36,357 nt of DNA, taken from positions 1-36,357 of the forward strand of contig JAGRGU010000058.1 in the NCBI GenBank assembly GCA_020445335.1. Direction: 5' to 3'. Positions 25,157 through 32,887 of this stretch are shown here, piece by piece. The translations under genes were made by a program, and so were the position numbers. The notes under the pieces were generated by a model. That model did not search any database. It worked only from the letters and a program-made list of their open reading frames with translations, and was not told where the DNA came from. How positions within the stretch are numbered: the first letter of the stretch is position 1; every line of letters begins with the position of its first letter. The DNA comes from Gammaproteobacteria bacterium. GTDB taxonomy: Bacteria; Pseudomonadota; Gammaproteobacteria; Chromatiales; Chromatiaceae.

Positions 25157-27148
25157 ATGGGCGGCATTCTCGACATCGGCGTATCGGCACTGCTCTCGTT
25201 TCAGCACTCGCTGAACACGACCGGTCACAATATCGCCAACTCGGATACCGAGGGGTACAGCCGACAGCGGACTCTGCTGGCCACCCATACGCCGCAATTG
25301 CGCGGTGTCGGCTGGATCGGTTCGGGCGTGAAGGTGGTCGGGGTCGAGCGACTCTCGGACCAGTTCATCGCCACCCAGGTGCGTTCGGCGCAGTCGGTCT
25401 CCTCGCAGCTGCAGACCTTCGCCGAACATGCGGAACGCCTCGACAACGTGCTCGCAGATCCCAACATCGGGCTCGATCCGGCGATCCAGAATTTCTTCGA
25501 CGCGCTGCAGGTGATGGCGGACGATCCGGCATCGACGGCGTCGCGGCAAGTGGTGCTGTCGGAGGCGGGTTCGCTGGTATCGCGCTTTCACGATCTGGAC
25601 CGCCAGTTCAGCGATGCACGTGTCCAGCTCAATCAGGAGATGGAATCGCTCACGGACGAGATCAACAGCCTGGCGCAATCGATCGGCCGGGTGAATCAGA
25701 ATATCGTCGAAGCGATCGGTGCCGCCGGCGGTGCCGACCCCAACGATCTGCTCGACCAGCGCGACGTACTGCTCGGCGAGCTCTCCAAGCGGGTCGATAT
25801 CACCATCGTGCCGCAGGATGACGGCGCCTGGAACGTCTTCATCGGCAAGGGGCAGGCGCTGGTGATGGGCTCCAACGTGGCGACACTGGGCACGCAACCC
25901 GATCCGGCGGACGTCAGCCAGCATAACATCCTCTTTACCGACAGCGTCGGCAGCCGGGTTGTAACCGACCAGTTGAGCGGTGGCGAGATAGGCGGTCTGC
26001 TCGATTTTCGCGATCAGATTCTCGATCCGGCGCAGAACCAGCTGGGACTGGTGGCTATCGGCGTCAGTGACCGCCTTAACAGCCAGCAGCAGCTGGGACT
26101 GGATCTGGACGGCAACCTCGGCATTGCGATCTTCTCCACACCATCGATCACCCCCTTCCCGCACAGCGATAACGTCAGCGCCGTGGCGGTGAGCGCGGCC
26201 GTGGTCGACAGTGGAAACCTGACCGCCAGCGACTACCGGCTGGAGTCGGACGGCGGCGATCTCTACACACTGACGCGGCTGAACGACGGCCAGACTTTCG
26301 CCATCAACACCGGCGGCGCCTATCCCTATACCAGCACCGAGATCGACGGCATGACGATTGGCATCACCGGTGCCGCGACGCAGGGTGATCGTTTCTATAT
26401 CCAGCCGACGCGGACCGGCGCTTCGCAGATCACCTTGAAGATCGATAATCCGCGCTTTCTGGCGGCGGCCGGACCGGTACGGATCAATTCCGCGCTCAAC
26501 GCCGATACCGGCAACCCGAACACCGGCAGCGGTGCGTTGACCCAGCCGACTGTCACCACCACAGCCAATCTGCCGTTGGCGGCGCCGATCACGCTGGAGT
26601 GGCGTGCCGACGTCAACAATGACGGTACCGCGGATGACCCCGGCTTCCGCATAACCGGTGGACCGGGCGGAACCATCGCCTACGATCCTGCGACCGACAA
26701 CACCGGCAGGAGCTACACTTTCGCCGCTTACGGCAACATGAGCTTTACCGTCAGCGGGGTACCGGCCGAAGGTGACCGCTACCTGATCGAGCACAACGGC
26801 TCCGGTCAGGGTGACAACCGCAACGCATTGGCAATGGCGGCGATACAGCAGCAGAACACACTGCTGGGCGATACCTCCGGCGTCGCCGAGACGGCCACGC
26901 TGCAGGAGACCTATGGACAGATGGTCTCCGATATCGGCTCCAAGACGCGCCAGGCGAAGGTCAACAGCGAGGCCAGCAACGGCCTGCTCGAGCGGCACCA
27001 GACCACGCTTTCGTCCGTGGCCGGTGTCAATCTGGACGAGGAGGCGGCCAACCTGATCCGTTTCCAGCAGGCTTACCAGGCTTCAGCGCAAGTGATCGCG
27101 GTCGCCAACACCCTGTTCGATACCTTGATCGGCGCAGTCAGGAGATAA
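25157..27148 (+). CDS. flgK: FlgK, hook-filament junction protein 1
   Basis: FlgK forms the first zone between hook and filament and is a client of FlgN. The 663 residues start MGGILDIGVSALLSFQHSLNTTGHNIANSDTEGYSRQRTLLATHTPQLRGVGWIGSGVKV, which is the FlgK N-terminal signature, and end with the assembly helix GVNLDEEAANLIRFQQAYQASAQVIAVANTLFDTLIGAVRR. The central part (about 320-560) is Gly/Thr/Asp-rich and would form exposed domains. It is about 115 residues longer than the E. coli protein, with the extra length in this centre. GAGAAGG lies nine bases upstream. flgL follows after 2 bases. Confidence 0.97.
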   Translation: MGGILDIGVSALLSFQHSLNTTGHNIANSDTEGYSRQRTLLATHTPQLRGVGWIGSGVKVVGVERLSDQFIATQVRSAQSVSSQLQTFAEHAERLDNVLADPNIGLDPAIQNFFDALQVMADDPASTASRQVVLSEAGSLVSRFHDLDRQFSDARVQLNQEMESLTDEINSLAQSIGRVNQNIVEAIGAAGGADPNDLLDQRDVLLGELSKRVDITIVPQDDGAWNVFIGKGQALVMGSNVATLGTQPDPADVSQHNILFTDSVGSRVVTDQLSGGEIGGLLDFRDQILDPAQNQLGLVAIGVSDRLNSQQQLGLDLDGNLGIAIFSTPSITPFPHSDNVSAVAVSAAVVDSGNLTASDYRLESDGGDLYTLTRLNDGQTFAINTGGAYPYTSTEIDGMTIGITGAATQGDRFYIQPTRTGASQITLKIDNPRFLAAAGPVRINSALNADTGNPNTGSGALTQPTVTTTANLPLAAPITLEWRADVNNDGTADDPGFRITGGPGGTIAYDPATDNTGRSYTFAAYGNMSFTVSGVPAEGDRYLIEHNGSGQGDNRNALAMAAIQQQNTLLGDTSGVAETATLQETYGQMVSDIGSKTRQAKVNSEASNGLLERHQTTLSSVAGVNLDEEAANLIRFQQAYQASAQVIAVANTLFDTLIGAVRR

Positions 27149-27150
27149 CC

Positions 27151-28371
27151 ATGTCGCGCATATCGTCGATGATCATTTCGCAACGCGCCGTGACCGCGAT
27201 GCTCAACCAGCAGGCCAAGACCAGTCAGACGCAGCTGCAGATCTCCACGGGGCGCAGAGTTCTGACTCCGTCGGACGACCCGGCCAGTTCCGCCCGCCTG
27301 CTGGATCTGAACGGTGCGTTGGAGACTGTGCAGCAGTACCAGAGCAACATCGAACGCGCCAAATCGCGGCTCGAAACCGAAGAGGGGGTGCTCGACGGAA
27401 TGACCAATCTGTTGCAGCGTGCCAGCGAGTTGGCGATTCAGGGCAACAACGACACCCTGAGCGACAACGACACCCAGGCGGTGGCAGCCGAGGTGCGGCA
27501 GATTCTCGATCAGTTCTACGCCATGGCCAACACCAGGGACAGCAACGGCGAGTACATTTTCGCCGGCTACCAGAGCGGCGACAAACCCTTCACCAACCCG
27601 GCGATCGGCAGCTACAGCTACCAGGGGGACCTGGGACAGCGGCAGCTGCAGATCTCTGCTGACCGTCGTGTCGCCGACAGCGATAGCGGCTACGACCTCT
27701 TCGTCGACGTGAGGACGGCGAGGGTGGCCTCTGTCAGCGCGATCGCGGCCACCGATCTTACCGCGCTGGCCGATGGCGAGATCACCATCGACGGCGGCAA
27801 CGGCGGCGGGCCGGTCGCGCTCGGTTCGATCGCGGCGGCGGGCAGCGCGGGGGAGCGGGCGCAACAGCTGATGGACGCGATCAATAGCCAGCACCAACGC
27901 ACCGGCGTACGCGCCAGCATCAACAACAGCGGCACACTGCAGCTGACCTCGGTCGGCGGCAGCGGTATCGATATCGCGCTGGCGGCCGGCGCGGCCGCCC
28001 GTAGCGGGCTGACGGCCGGCAGCGTGACGGCGACCGATACCCCGCGCAACGTGATGGAAACGCTGTACCAGCTGACCACCGAACTGGAAAACAACCGGCC
28101 GGTGGACCGCTACATCGAGGATATCAGACTGGCGCTGGAGAATCTGGTGACCGTCCACGCTGACGTCGGCGGCCGGCTCAACAGTGTCAATCAGCAGTAC
28201 GAGGTGAACGCTGATCTGGAGCTGTCGCTGGAGAGCAGCAAGTCGACGGAGGAGGATCTTGACTACGCCGAGGCGATCGCCCGCTTCGAGCGCCAGATGA
28301 CCGCGCTGCAGGCGGCGCAGCAGTCCTACGTCAAGATCAAGGAGCTGTCGCTGTTCAACTACATCCGCTAG
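27151..28371 (+). CDS. flgL: FlgL, hook-filament junction protein 3
   Basis: FlgL forms the second junction zone and is the base for flagellin. The 406 residues have the flagellin-like N-terminal helices (MSRISSMIISQRAVTAMLNQQAKTSQTQLQISTGRRVLTPSDDPASSARLLDLN) and a C-terminal helix (EEDLDYAEAIARFERQMTALQAAQQSYVKIKELSLFNYIR). It is about 90 residues longer than E. coli FlgL. The extra part (about 200-290) looks like a flagellin IN-type insert (GEITIDGGNGGGPVALGSIAAAG, MDAINSQHQRTGVRASINNSGTLQLTSVGG). It is the last gene of the flgG operon. The 307-base gap to fliC contains the fliC promoter and leader. Confidence 0.96.
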   Translation: MSRISSMIISQRAVTAMLNQQAKTSQTQLQISTGRRVLTPSDDPASSARLLDLNGALETVQQYQSNIERAKSRLETEEGVLDGMTNLLQRASELAIQGNNDTLSDNDTQAVAAEVRQILDQFYAMANTRDSNGEYIFAGYQSGDKPFTNPAIGSYSYQGDLGQRQLQISADRRVADSDSGYDLFVDVRTARVASVSAIAATDLTALADGEITIDGGNGGGPVALGSIAAAGSAGERAQQLMDAINSQHQRTGVRASINNSGTLQLTSVGGSGIDIALAAGAAARSGLTAGSVTATDTPRNVMETLYQLTTELENNRPVDRYIEDIRLALENLVTVHADVGGRLNSVNQQYEVNADLELSLESSKSTEEDLDYAEAIARFERQMTALQAAQQSYVKIKELSLFNYIR

Positions 28372-28540
28372 TAAAACGCGTTGCCGGAACGTACTTGGAC
28401 AGGTGCTCCCAAGGCGGAACTAGATACCCGGGAAAGGCTTTCTTGGGAACCGGAGTACCAGTTAAAATAACCAATAAAAACAATAACAAAACTGCGTCAG
28501 CCATGCCCTGGGGGATTTTCTGGAACGACCGAATTTTTGC

Positions 28541-28567
28541 TAAAGGATGAAGGTCCCTGGCCGTTAC
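28541..28567 (+). promoter_or_regulatory. Sigma28 (FliA) promoter of fliC
   Basis: TAAAGGAT-N11-GCCGTTAC matches the FliA consensus with exact spacing. Transcription would begin near 28574, giving a leader of about 105 bases. The rest of the flgL-fliC gap has an AT-rich tract (28461-28491) upstream and an imperfect stem (CCCGGGAA with TTCTTGGG, 28427-28447) without a T-run that may end flgL transcripts. Confidence 0.85.
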
Positions 28568-28585
28568 AGAAGTCGGAGGCGGTAA

Positions 28586-28648
28586 ATGCACAACACCATG
28601 AGCATATCCGCCAGTTATCAACCTGCCCCGCGACGCGCCCAACCATGA
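28586..28648 (+). other. Possible 20-codon leader ORF in the fliC 5' leader
   Basis: An ATG at 28586 is preceded by a strong ribosome site GGAGG (28575-28579) with six bases of spacing. It opens a 20-codon frame (starting MHNTMSIS, Pro/Arg-rich at the end) that stops with TGA at 28646-28648, 30 bases before the fliC ATG and in the same frame as fliC. The predicted sigma28 start falls just at the ribosome site. Whether it is translated is unknown, and it has no recognisable domain. Confidence 0.35.
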
Positions 28649-28662
28649 ACGGCAGCTGGCGG
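28608..28662 (+). repeat. Inverted repeat in the fliC leader flanking the ribosome site
   Basis: CCGCCAG (28608-28614) is the exact reverse complement of CTGGCGG (28656-28662). The right arm ends four bases before the fliC ribosome site AGGAG (28667-28671). The left arm lies within the possible leader ORF. In the message, the arms could pair across about 41 bases. Confidence 0.35.
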
Positions 28663-28678
28663 GATTAGGAGCAAGAAA

Positions 28679-30127
28679 ATGGCACAAATCATCAACACCA
28701 ACGTTACCTCCCTGACTGCACAGCGCAATCTGAACAAATCCCAGGGTTCCCTGCAGACCGCGATGCAGCGTCTCTCCTCCGGCCTGCGCATCAACAGCGC
28801 CAAGGATGACGCCGCCGGCCTCGCGATCTCCGAACGTATGACCGCACAGATCCGCGGCCTCAACCAGGCCATCCGCAACGCCAGTGACGGTATCTCCTTC
28901 GCGCAGACCGCAGAAGGCGCACTCTCCACCACCGGTGACGCGTTGCAGCGTATTCGTGAGCTGGCCGTACAGTCGGCCAACGATACCAACTCCGCCAGCG
29001 ACCGCGCCTCGCTGCAGGAAGAGGTTGCGCAGCTGATCGCCGAGGTGGACCGCATAGCCAATACCACCCAGTTCAACGGCCAGAACGTGCTCGACGGCAG
29101 TGTCAGCAGCCTGCTGTTCCAGGTTGGTGCCAATGCCAACCAGACGATCTCCGTCTCCGGCGTCGACTCCACCGCTTCGGAGCTGGGCGCCAACGCCACT
29201 ACGACCTCCACCGGTATTACAGCCGCGGGTACGGCCCCCGGCCTGACCAGCGCCAGCGGCGTCATCAGTATCAACGGTACCAGCATCACCGTCTCCAGCG
29301 ACGGCCTCTCGACGCAGGATGCGGACTCTTCCGCCAATGCGGTAGCAGCGGGTATCAACTCCGTTTCGGCGACCACCGGCGTGACCGCGACCGCCAATGC
29401 AACTACGGTCAGTCTGGGTACCGTCAGCGCGACCGCTGCCCTGACCGGTACCGAATTCACCATCAACAATGTGAATATCGTCTCCGGCGCGGTGCTGAGC
29501 GGCGACAGCGACAGCACCCTGCGCGACGCGATCAACGCGGTCAGCAACCAGACCGGTGTCACTGCTGCGTTGGATTCGTCGAACAACCTGGTCCTCACCG
29601 CCACCGACGGTCGCAACATCAATCTGGAAGCCGACGCCAGTGGCGCCGATGCCGTCTTCAGCAGCTTCGATATCGCTACCGCTGCGCAGGATGAGATCTT
29701 CACCGGCACGGTTACGCTAGACAGCGACAACGCCATCGTCATCACCGGCAGCCTGGCGGCAGCCACGCATGGCATGACGCTCGGTGCGGGCACCTACGCG
29801 GTCTCCACCACCAACTCGGTTACCAATGTCGACATCTCCACCCAGACGGGTGCCAACGACGCCATCGTCAACATTGATCGTGCCTTGGATCAGGTAAACT
29901 CGCTGCGCTCCACCTTCGGTGCAACGCAGACCCGTTTCGAGTCCGCCATCACCAACCTGTCGGTGACCTCCGAGAACCTTTCAGCCGCCCGCAGCCGTAT
30001 CCGCGACGCAGACTTCGCAGCCGAAACGGCCGAGATGACTCGCGCGCAGATCCTGCAGCAGGCCGGTGTAGCCATGGTTTCGCAGGCCAACTCGCTGCCG
30101 CAGAGCGTGCTGTCGCTGCTGCAGTAA
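28679..30127 (+). CDS. fliC: FliC, flagellin
   Basis: Flagellin is the filament subunit. The 482 residues have the conserved N-terminal D0/D1 region (MAQIINTNVTSLTAQRNLNKSQGSLQTAMQRLSSGLRINSAKDDAAGLAISERMTAQIRGLNQAIRNASDGISFAQTAEGAL) and the C-terminal D1/D0 region (SLRSTFGATQTRFESAITNLSVTSENLSAARSRIRDADFAAETAEMTRAQILQQAGVAMVSQANSLPQSVLSLLQ), including the motifs usually sensed by TLR5. The central, exposed part (about 170-390) contains two IN-type repeats, such as FTINNVNIVSGAVLSGDSDSTLRDAINAVSNQTGVTAALDSSNNLVLTATDGRNINLE. AGGAG lies seven bases upstream of the ATG. It is the only flagellin gene in the window and is driven by sigma28. Confidence 0.98.
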   Translation: MAQIINTNVTSLTAQRNLNKSQGSLQTAMQRLSSGLRINSAKDDAAGLAISERMTAQIRGLNQAIRNASDGISFAQTAEGALSTTGDALQRIRELAVQSANDTNSASDRASLQEEVAQLIAEVDRIANTTQFNGQNVLDGSVSSLLFQVGANANQTISVSGVDSTASELGANATTTSTGITAAGTAPGLTSASGVISINGTSITVSSDGLSTQDADSSANAVAAGINSVSATTGVTATANATTVSLGTVSATAALTGTEFTINNVNIVSGAVLSGDSDSTLRDAINAVSNQTGVTAALDSSNNLVLTATDGRNINLEADASGADAVFSSFDIATAAQDEIFTGTVTLDSDNAIVITGSLAAATHGMTLGAGTYAVSTTNSVTNVDISTQTGANDAIVNIDRALDQVNSLRSTFGATQTRFESAITNLSVTSENLSAARSRIRDADFAAETAEMTRAQILQQAGVAMVSQANSLPQSVLSLLQ

Positions 30128-30142
30128 AACCAGTGATGGTTG

Positions 30143-30167
30143 GGGGCCCGGCACATCCGGGCCCCTT
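30143..30167 (+). terminator. Strong hairpin after fliC, partial terminator
   Basis: GGGGCCCGG (30143-30151) and CCGGGCCCC (30157-30165) form a perfect 9-bp stem with loop CACAT, 15 bases after the fliC stop. Only two Ts follow. It may stabilise the abundant fliC message and let some transcription continue into flaG, which has no visible promoter of its own. Confidence 0.6.
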
Positions 30168-30194
30168 CGCCTAGAATGAATTTAGGTGCAGACC

Positions 30195-30635
30195 ATGATG
30201 AACGATATCTCTCAAAACCTGTTGGGCACGGTCAACGCCCAACCGAAGGGGGTAGCGGGCAAAGCCGGTCGGGTAGAGGCGGCACCGGCAGCCACGATGG
30301 TCTCTCTCGTGGCTTCCAAACAGACACCGGAGCCGTCTGCAGAGGAACCCGAAGCGACGAAACCCCGCGAGGTCAGCGACGAGCAGCTCTCGGAGATGGT
30401 TAAGAGTCTCAACGGCTACGCTCAGACCGTCCATCGCCAGCTCAAGTTCAGCGTCGACGAAGACAACGGCAAGGTGATAGTCAAGGTGGTCGACGTCGAA
30501 ACCCAGGATATCATTCGCGAGATTCCCTCCGAAGAGATCCGCAACATGCAGAAACAGTTGGGTGAGCTGAGCAACAAACTGTTCCAGAGAAACGAGGGGG
30601 AGAGCCCCTCGCTGCTGTTTCAGGGCAAGGCATGA
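30195..30635 (+). CDS. flaG: FlaG family protein
   Basis: FlaG proteins influence filament length and are found between flagellin and fliD in polar flagellates; their exact role is poorly known. The 146 residues have a disordered Ala/Glu-rich N-terminal half and the conserved C-terminal FlaG domain (about 65-135): VSDEQLSEMVKSLNGYAQTVHRQLKFSVDEDNGKVIVKVVDVETQDIIREIPSEEIRNMQKQLGEL. ATG 30195 is chosen because AGG lies eight bases before it; a neighbouring ATG at 30198 is equally possible. A stem with a GCAA loop (30643-30668) follows between flaG and fliD. Confidence 0.93.
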   Translation: MMNDISQNLLGTVNAQPKGVAGKAGRVEAAPAATMVSLVASKQTPEPSAEEPEATKPREVSDEQLSEMVKSLNGYAQTVHRQLKFSVDEDNGKVIVKVVDVETQDIIREIPSEEIRNMQKQLGELSNKLFQRNEGESPSLLFQGKA

Positions 30636-30642
30636 TTACAAC

Positions 30643-30668
30643 CGGCGGCGAGCAATCGCTTTGCCGGG
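30643..30668 (+). other. Intercistronic stem-loop with GNRA-type loop between flaG and fliD
   Basis: CCGGC pairs with GCCGG, and inside it GCGA pairs with TCGC around a GCAA tetraloop. There is no T-run, so it is more likely a message-processing or stability element than a terminator. It lies 24 bases before the fliD start. Confidence 0.3.
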
Positions 30669-30691
30669 GGATCTAGACTCGGATACGCGCT

Positions 30692-32053
30692 ATGGCCATA
30701 TCATCTCCAGGTTTGGGCTCAGGGCTGGATGTCACCGGTATCGTCTCCCAATTGATGGCGATCGAGCAGCAGCCGCTGGTACGACTGAACCAGAGAGAGG
30801 CCGAGGTGCAGGCCGAGATCTCCGCCTACGGCTCGCTGAAAGGCAGCCTCTCTTCGCTGCAGAGCACGGTGGATGCGCTGAAAGAGGCGGATACCTTCCG
30901 CGCCACCAGCTCGACCTCCTCCGATCGGGACGTGCTGAGCGCGACCTCGGACGAGAGCGCGGTCACCTCCTCTTACAGCGTGACTGTCAATCGACTGGCA
31001 CAGCAGCATAAGCTGGGTACCACCGAATTCGCCTCCAGCGCCACTTTCGGCGGCACCGCGGGCGACAAGTTGACGCTGAGCGTGGCCGGCGAGAATTTCG
31101 AGCTGGACCTCTCCACGGCGAAGACGCTTTCGGAGATCCAGCAGTCAATCAACGTCGAGAGTAATGAAACAGGAATCACCGCCGGGCTGATCACCGGCGA
31201 CAGCGGTAACCAGACGCTGGTACTGACCTCCTCGGAAACGGGTTACGACAACCGGGTGCAGCTCACCTTCGGTGGAACGATCGATGCGTCGACCTTCAAC
31301 TTCTCGATGCTCAATCGCGATGCGGACGATCAGCTGCTGCTGAGCGAAAGTGAGCTGGATGCATCGCTGACGATCGACGGTGTCGCGGTCACGCGTAGCG
31401 GCAACAGCATCAGCGATGCCATAGAAGGGGTGACGCTCAACATCAAGGCCACAGGGCAGTCGGTAGTCGGCATCAGCGATGACAGTTCACCGGCACAAAA
31501 CGCGGTGAATGCCTTCGTCAGTGCCTACAATGGTGTCAAGGATCAGATTTCGGCGCTCAGCGCCAGCGGTATAACCAGCAGTCTGCTGCGTGGTGTGGAG
31601 TCGCAGCTGCGGGGGATGTTGAACACCGCCCTGACTGGCTTGGGTGACTATTCATACATCTCCGAGCTGGGCGTCACCACCAACTCTGATACCGGCAAAC
31701 TGCAGTTCGATGCCGAGATGCTGGTCACCGCGCTGGAGGATAAGGGCGACAGTGTGATGAATTTTTTCAGCGACAGTGACGGTGGTTTCGCCCTTAAGCT
31801 GGACAGCATGATGGACGCCTTCCTGCAGTCGGGCGGTACCATAGACAGTTTCGTCTCCGGCGCCAACAGCCGCGTTGACACAATCGAACGCAGCCGCGAG
31901 TCACTGGAGCGGCGCCTGGAGGGCATTGAGCAGCGTTACCTGAACCAGTTCGCTGCGCTGGATACGTTGATGACCAGCATGACCACCACCAGCGAATATC
32001 TGGCCTCGCAGCTGGATCTGCTCGCCAATCTGGCCAGCGGCAAAAATAACTAG
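30692..32053 (+). CDS. fliD: FliD, filament cap protein
   Basis: FliD caps the filament tip and helps flagellin monomers polymerise. The 453 residues have the N-terminal signature MAISSPGLGSGLDVTGIVSQLMAIEQQPLVRLNQREAEVQAEISAYGSLKGSLSSLQ, a central region that includes IN-type sequences (LTLSVAGENFELDLSTAKTLSEIQQSINVESNETGITAGLI and ELDASLTIDGVAVTRSGNSISDAIEGVTLNI), and the C-terminal coiled-coil ESLERRLEGIEQRYLNQFAALDTLMTSMTTTSEYLASQLDLLANL. The family length is normal. The ribosome site is weak, suggesting co-transcription from fliC/flaG. fliS and a fliT-like gene follow. Confidence 0.97.
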   Translation: MAISSPGLGSGLDVTGIVSQLMAIEQQPLVRLNQREAEVQAEISAYGSLKGSLSSLQSTVDALKEADTFRATSSTSSDRDVLSATSDESAVTSSYSVTVNRLAQQHKLGTTEFASSATFGGTAGDKLTLSVAGENFELDLSTAKTLSEIQQSINVESNETGITAGLITGDSGNQTLVLTSSETGYDNRVQLTFGGTIDASTFNFSMLNRDADDQLLLSESELDASLTIDGVAVTRSGNSISDAIEGVTLNIKATGQSVVGISDDSSPAQNAVNAFVSAYNGVKDQISALSASGITSSLLRGVESQLRGMLNTALTGLGDYSYISELGVTTNSDTGKLQFDAEMLVTALEDKGDSVMNFFSDSDGGFALKLDSMMDAFLQSGGTIDSFVSGANSRVDTIERSRESLERRLEGIEQRYLNQFAALDTLMTSMTTTSEYLASQLDLLANLASGKNN

Positions 32054-32091
32054 TGATTCAGTATTGAACTGGATTGGAAGGAAAAGAGCTC

Positions 32092-32514
32092 ATGGTTAAA
32101 TCAAGAATCAATAGCGCACTCTCGGAATATCGCAGCGTCAGCGTCACCTCGGGCGTCGAGGATGCAACGCCTCATCGCCTGGTGCAGATGCTGATGGAGG
32201 GCGCATTGGACAAGATCGCTACCGCCAAGGGACATATTCTGCACGACAACCCTGCGGAAAAGGGGCGCCACATCAGTTGGGCAATTTCCATCATCAGCGG
32301 CCTGCAGAGCAGCCTCGACATGGAGGGTGGCGGCGAAATCTCCGCCAATCTTTTCGATCTCTACGATTACATGGTGAGACGTCTGGGCCAGGCTGCGGCG
32401 GGCAGCGACCCGGCGATTCTCGACGAGGTCTCCTCGCTGATGCTCGAGGTCAAGAGTGCCTGGGACGTGATCCCGGCGCAGCTGGCGGCGGAGAACCGTC
32501 AGGCGGCCTCCTGA
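32092..32514 (+). CDS. fliS: FliS, flagellin export chaperone
   Basis: FliS binds the C-terminal end of flagellin in the cytoplasm and keeps it from polymerising before export. The 140-residue, all-helical protein has the typical sequence ALSEYRSVSVTSGVEDATPHRLVQMLMEGALDKIATAKGHIL, GRHISWAISIISGLQSSLDMEGGGEISANLFDLYDYMVRRL. ATG 32092 gives the normal family start (MVKSRINSALSEY); the longer frame up to 32074 adds only six residues and has no ribosome site. The client FliC is encoded 2 kb upstream. Confidence 0.96.
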   Translation: MVKSRINSALSEYRSVSVTSGVEDATPHRLVQMLMEGALDKIATAKGHILHDNPAEKGRHISWAISIISGLQSSLDMEGGGEISANLFDLYDYMVRRLGQAAAGSDPAILDEVSSLMLEVKSAWDVIPAQLAAENRQAAS

Positions 32515-32551
32515 ACGGCAGACGTCGGCCGAAGCGCACCGGGATAACGCC

Positions 32552-32872
32552 ATGTCGCAAAGCATCGCTGTGCTGCAGCAGATTCTCACCCTGGGCAGAA
32601 CCATGCGCGATCGAGCATTGGCGTCGGAGTGGGAGGCGGTGAGGAAGCTTGAAAGTGAGCGTTTCCCGCTGATCGAAAGCTGCTTTCCGCTCGACGTCCC
32701 GACTTCCGAGGTTGCGTCGTGCCGGACGATGCTGGAGGAGATCGTCGAGATGGACAAGTCTATCCTCTCGCTCGCCAGCGCGGCGCGGCAGGATATTGGC
32801 GATCATCTCGACAAGTTGCAGTTGGGTCGGCAGGCCAATCGAGCCTACACGACCGTCGGCAGCGGCGGTTGA
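32552..32872 (+). CDS. fliT: FliT-like flagellar chaperone
   Basis: FliT-type proteins are small helical chaperones of FliD, and some also regulate flagellar gene expression. This 106-residue protein has no hydrophobic segment and is predicted helical throughout (LQQILTLGRTMRDRALASEWEAVRKLESERFPLIESCF, MLEEIVEMDKSILSLASAARQDIGDHLDKLQLGRQANRAY), with the usual final LxxGRQANRAY motif of the family. The position directly after fliS supports the call. It converges with ypjD, with 15 bases between the two stops. Similarity to enteric FliT is weak, so the name rests mainly on the family pattern and position. Confidence 0.8.
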   Translation: MSQSIAVLQQILTLGRTMRDRALASEWEAVRKLESERFPLIESCFPLDVPTSEVASCRTMLEEIVEMDKSILSLASAARQDIGDHLDKLQLGRQANRAYTTVGSGG

Positions 32873-32887
32873 GGTCCGCCAGTCGGG

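Noticed and set aside
25124..26998. A 624-codon open frame on the minus strand, opposite flgK
   Set aside because: It is entirely antisense to a complete flgK and is a by-product of high GC content; the sequence has no recognisable domain and is low in hydrophobic order.
28618..29793. A 391-codon minus-strand frame opposite fliC
   Set aside because: It mirrors the Ala/Ser/Thr-rich flagellin coding sequence and shows no family of its own.
32864..32880. GGCGG-N7-CCGCC as a two-way terminator between fliT and ypjD
   Set aside because: Only five base pairs and no T-run on either strand; too weak to call.
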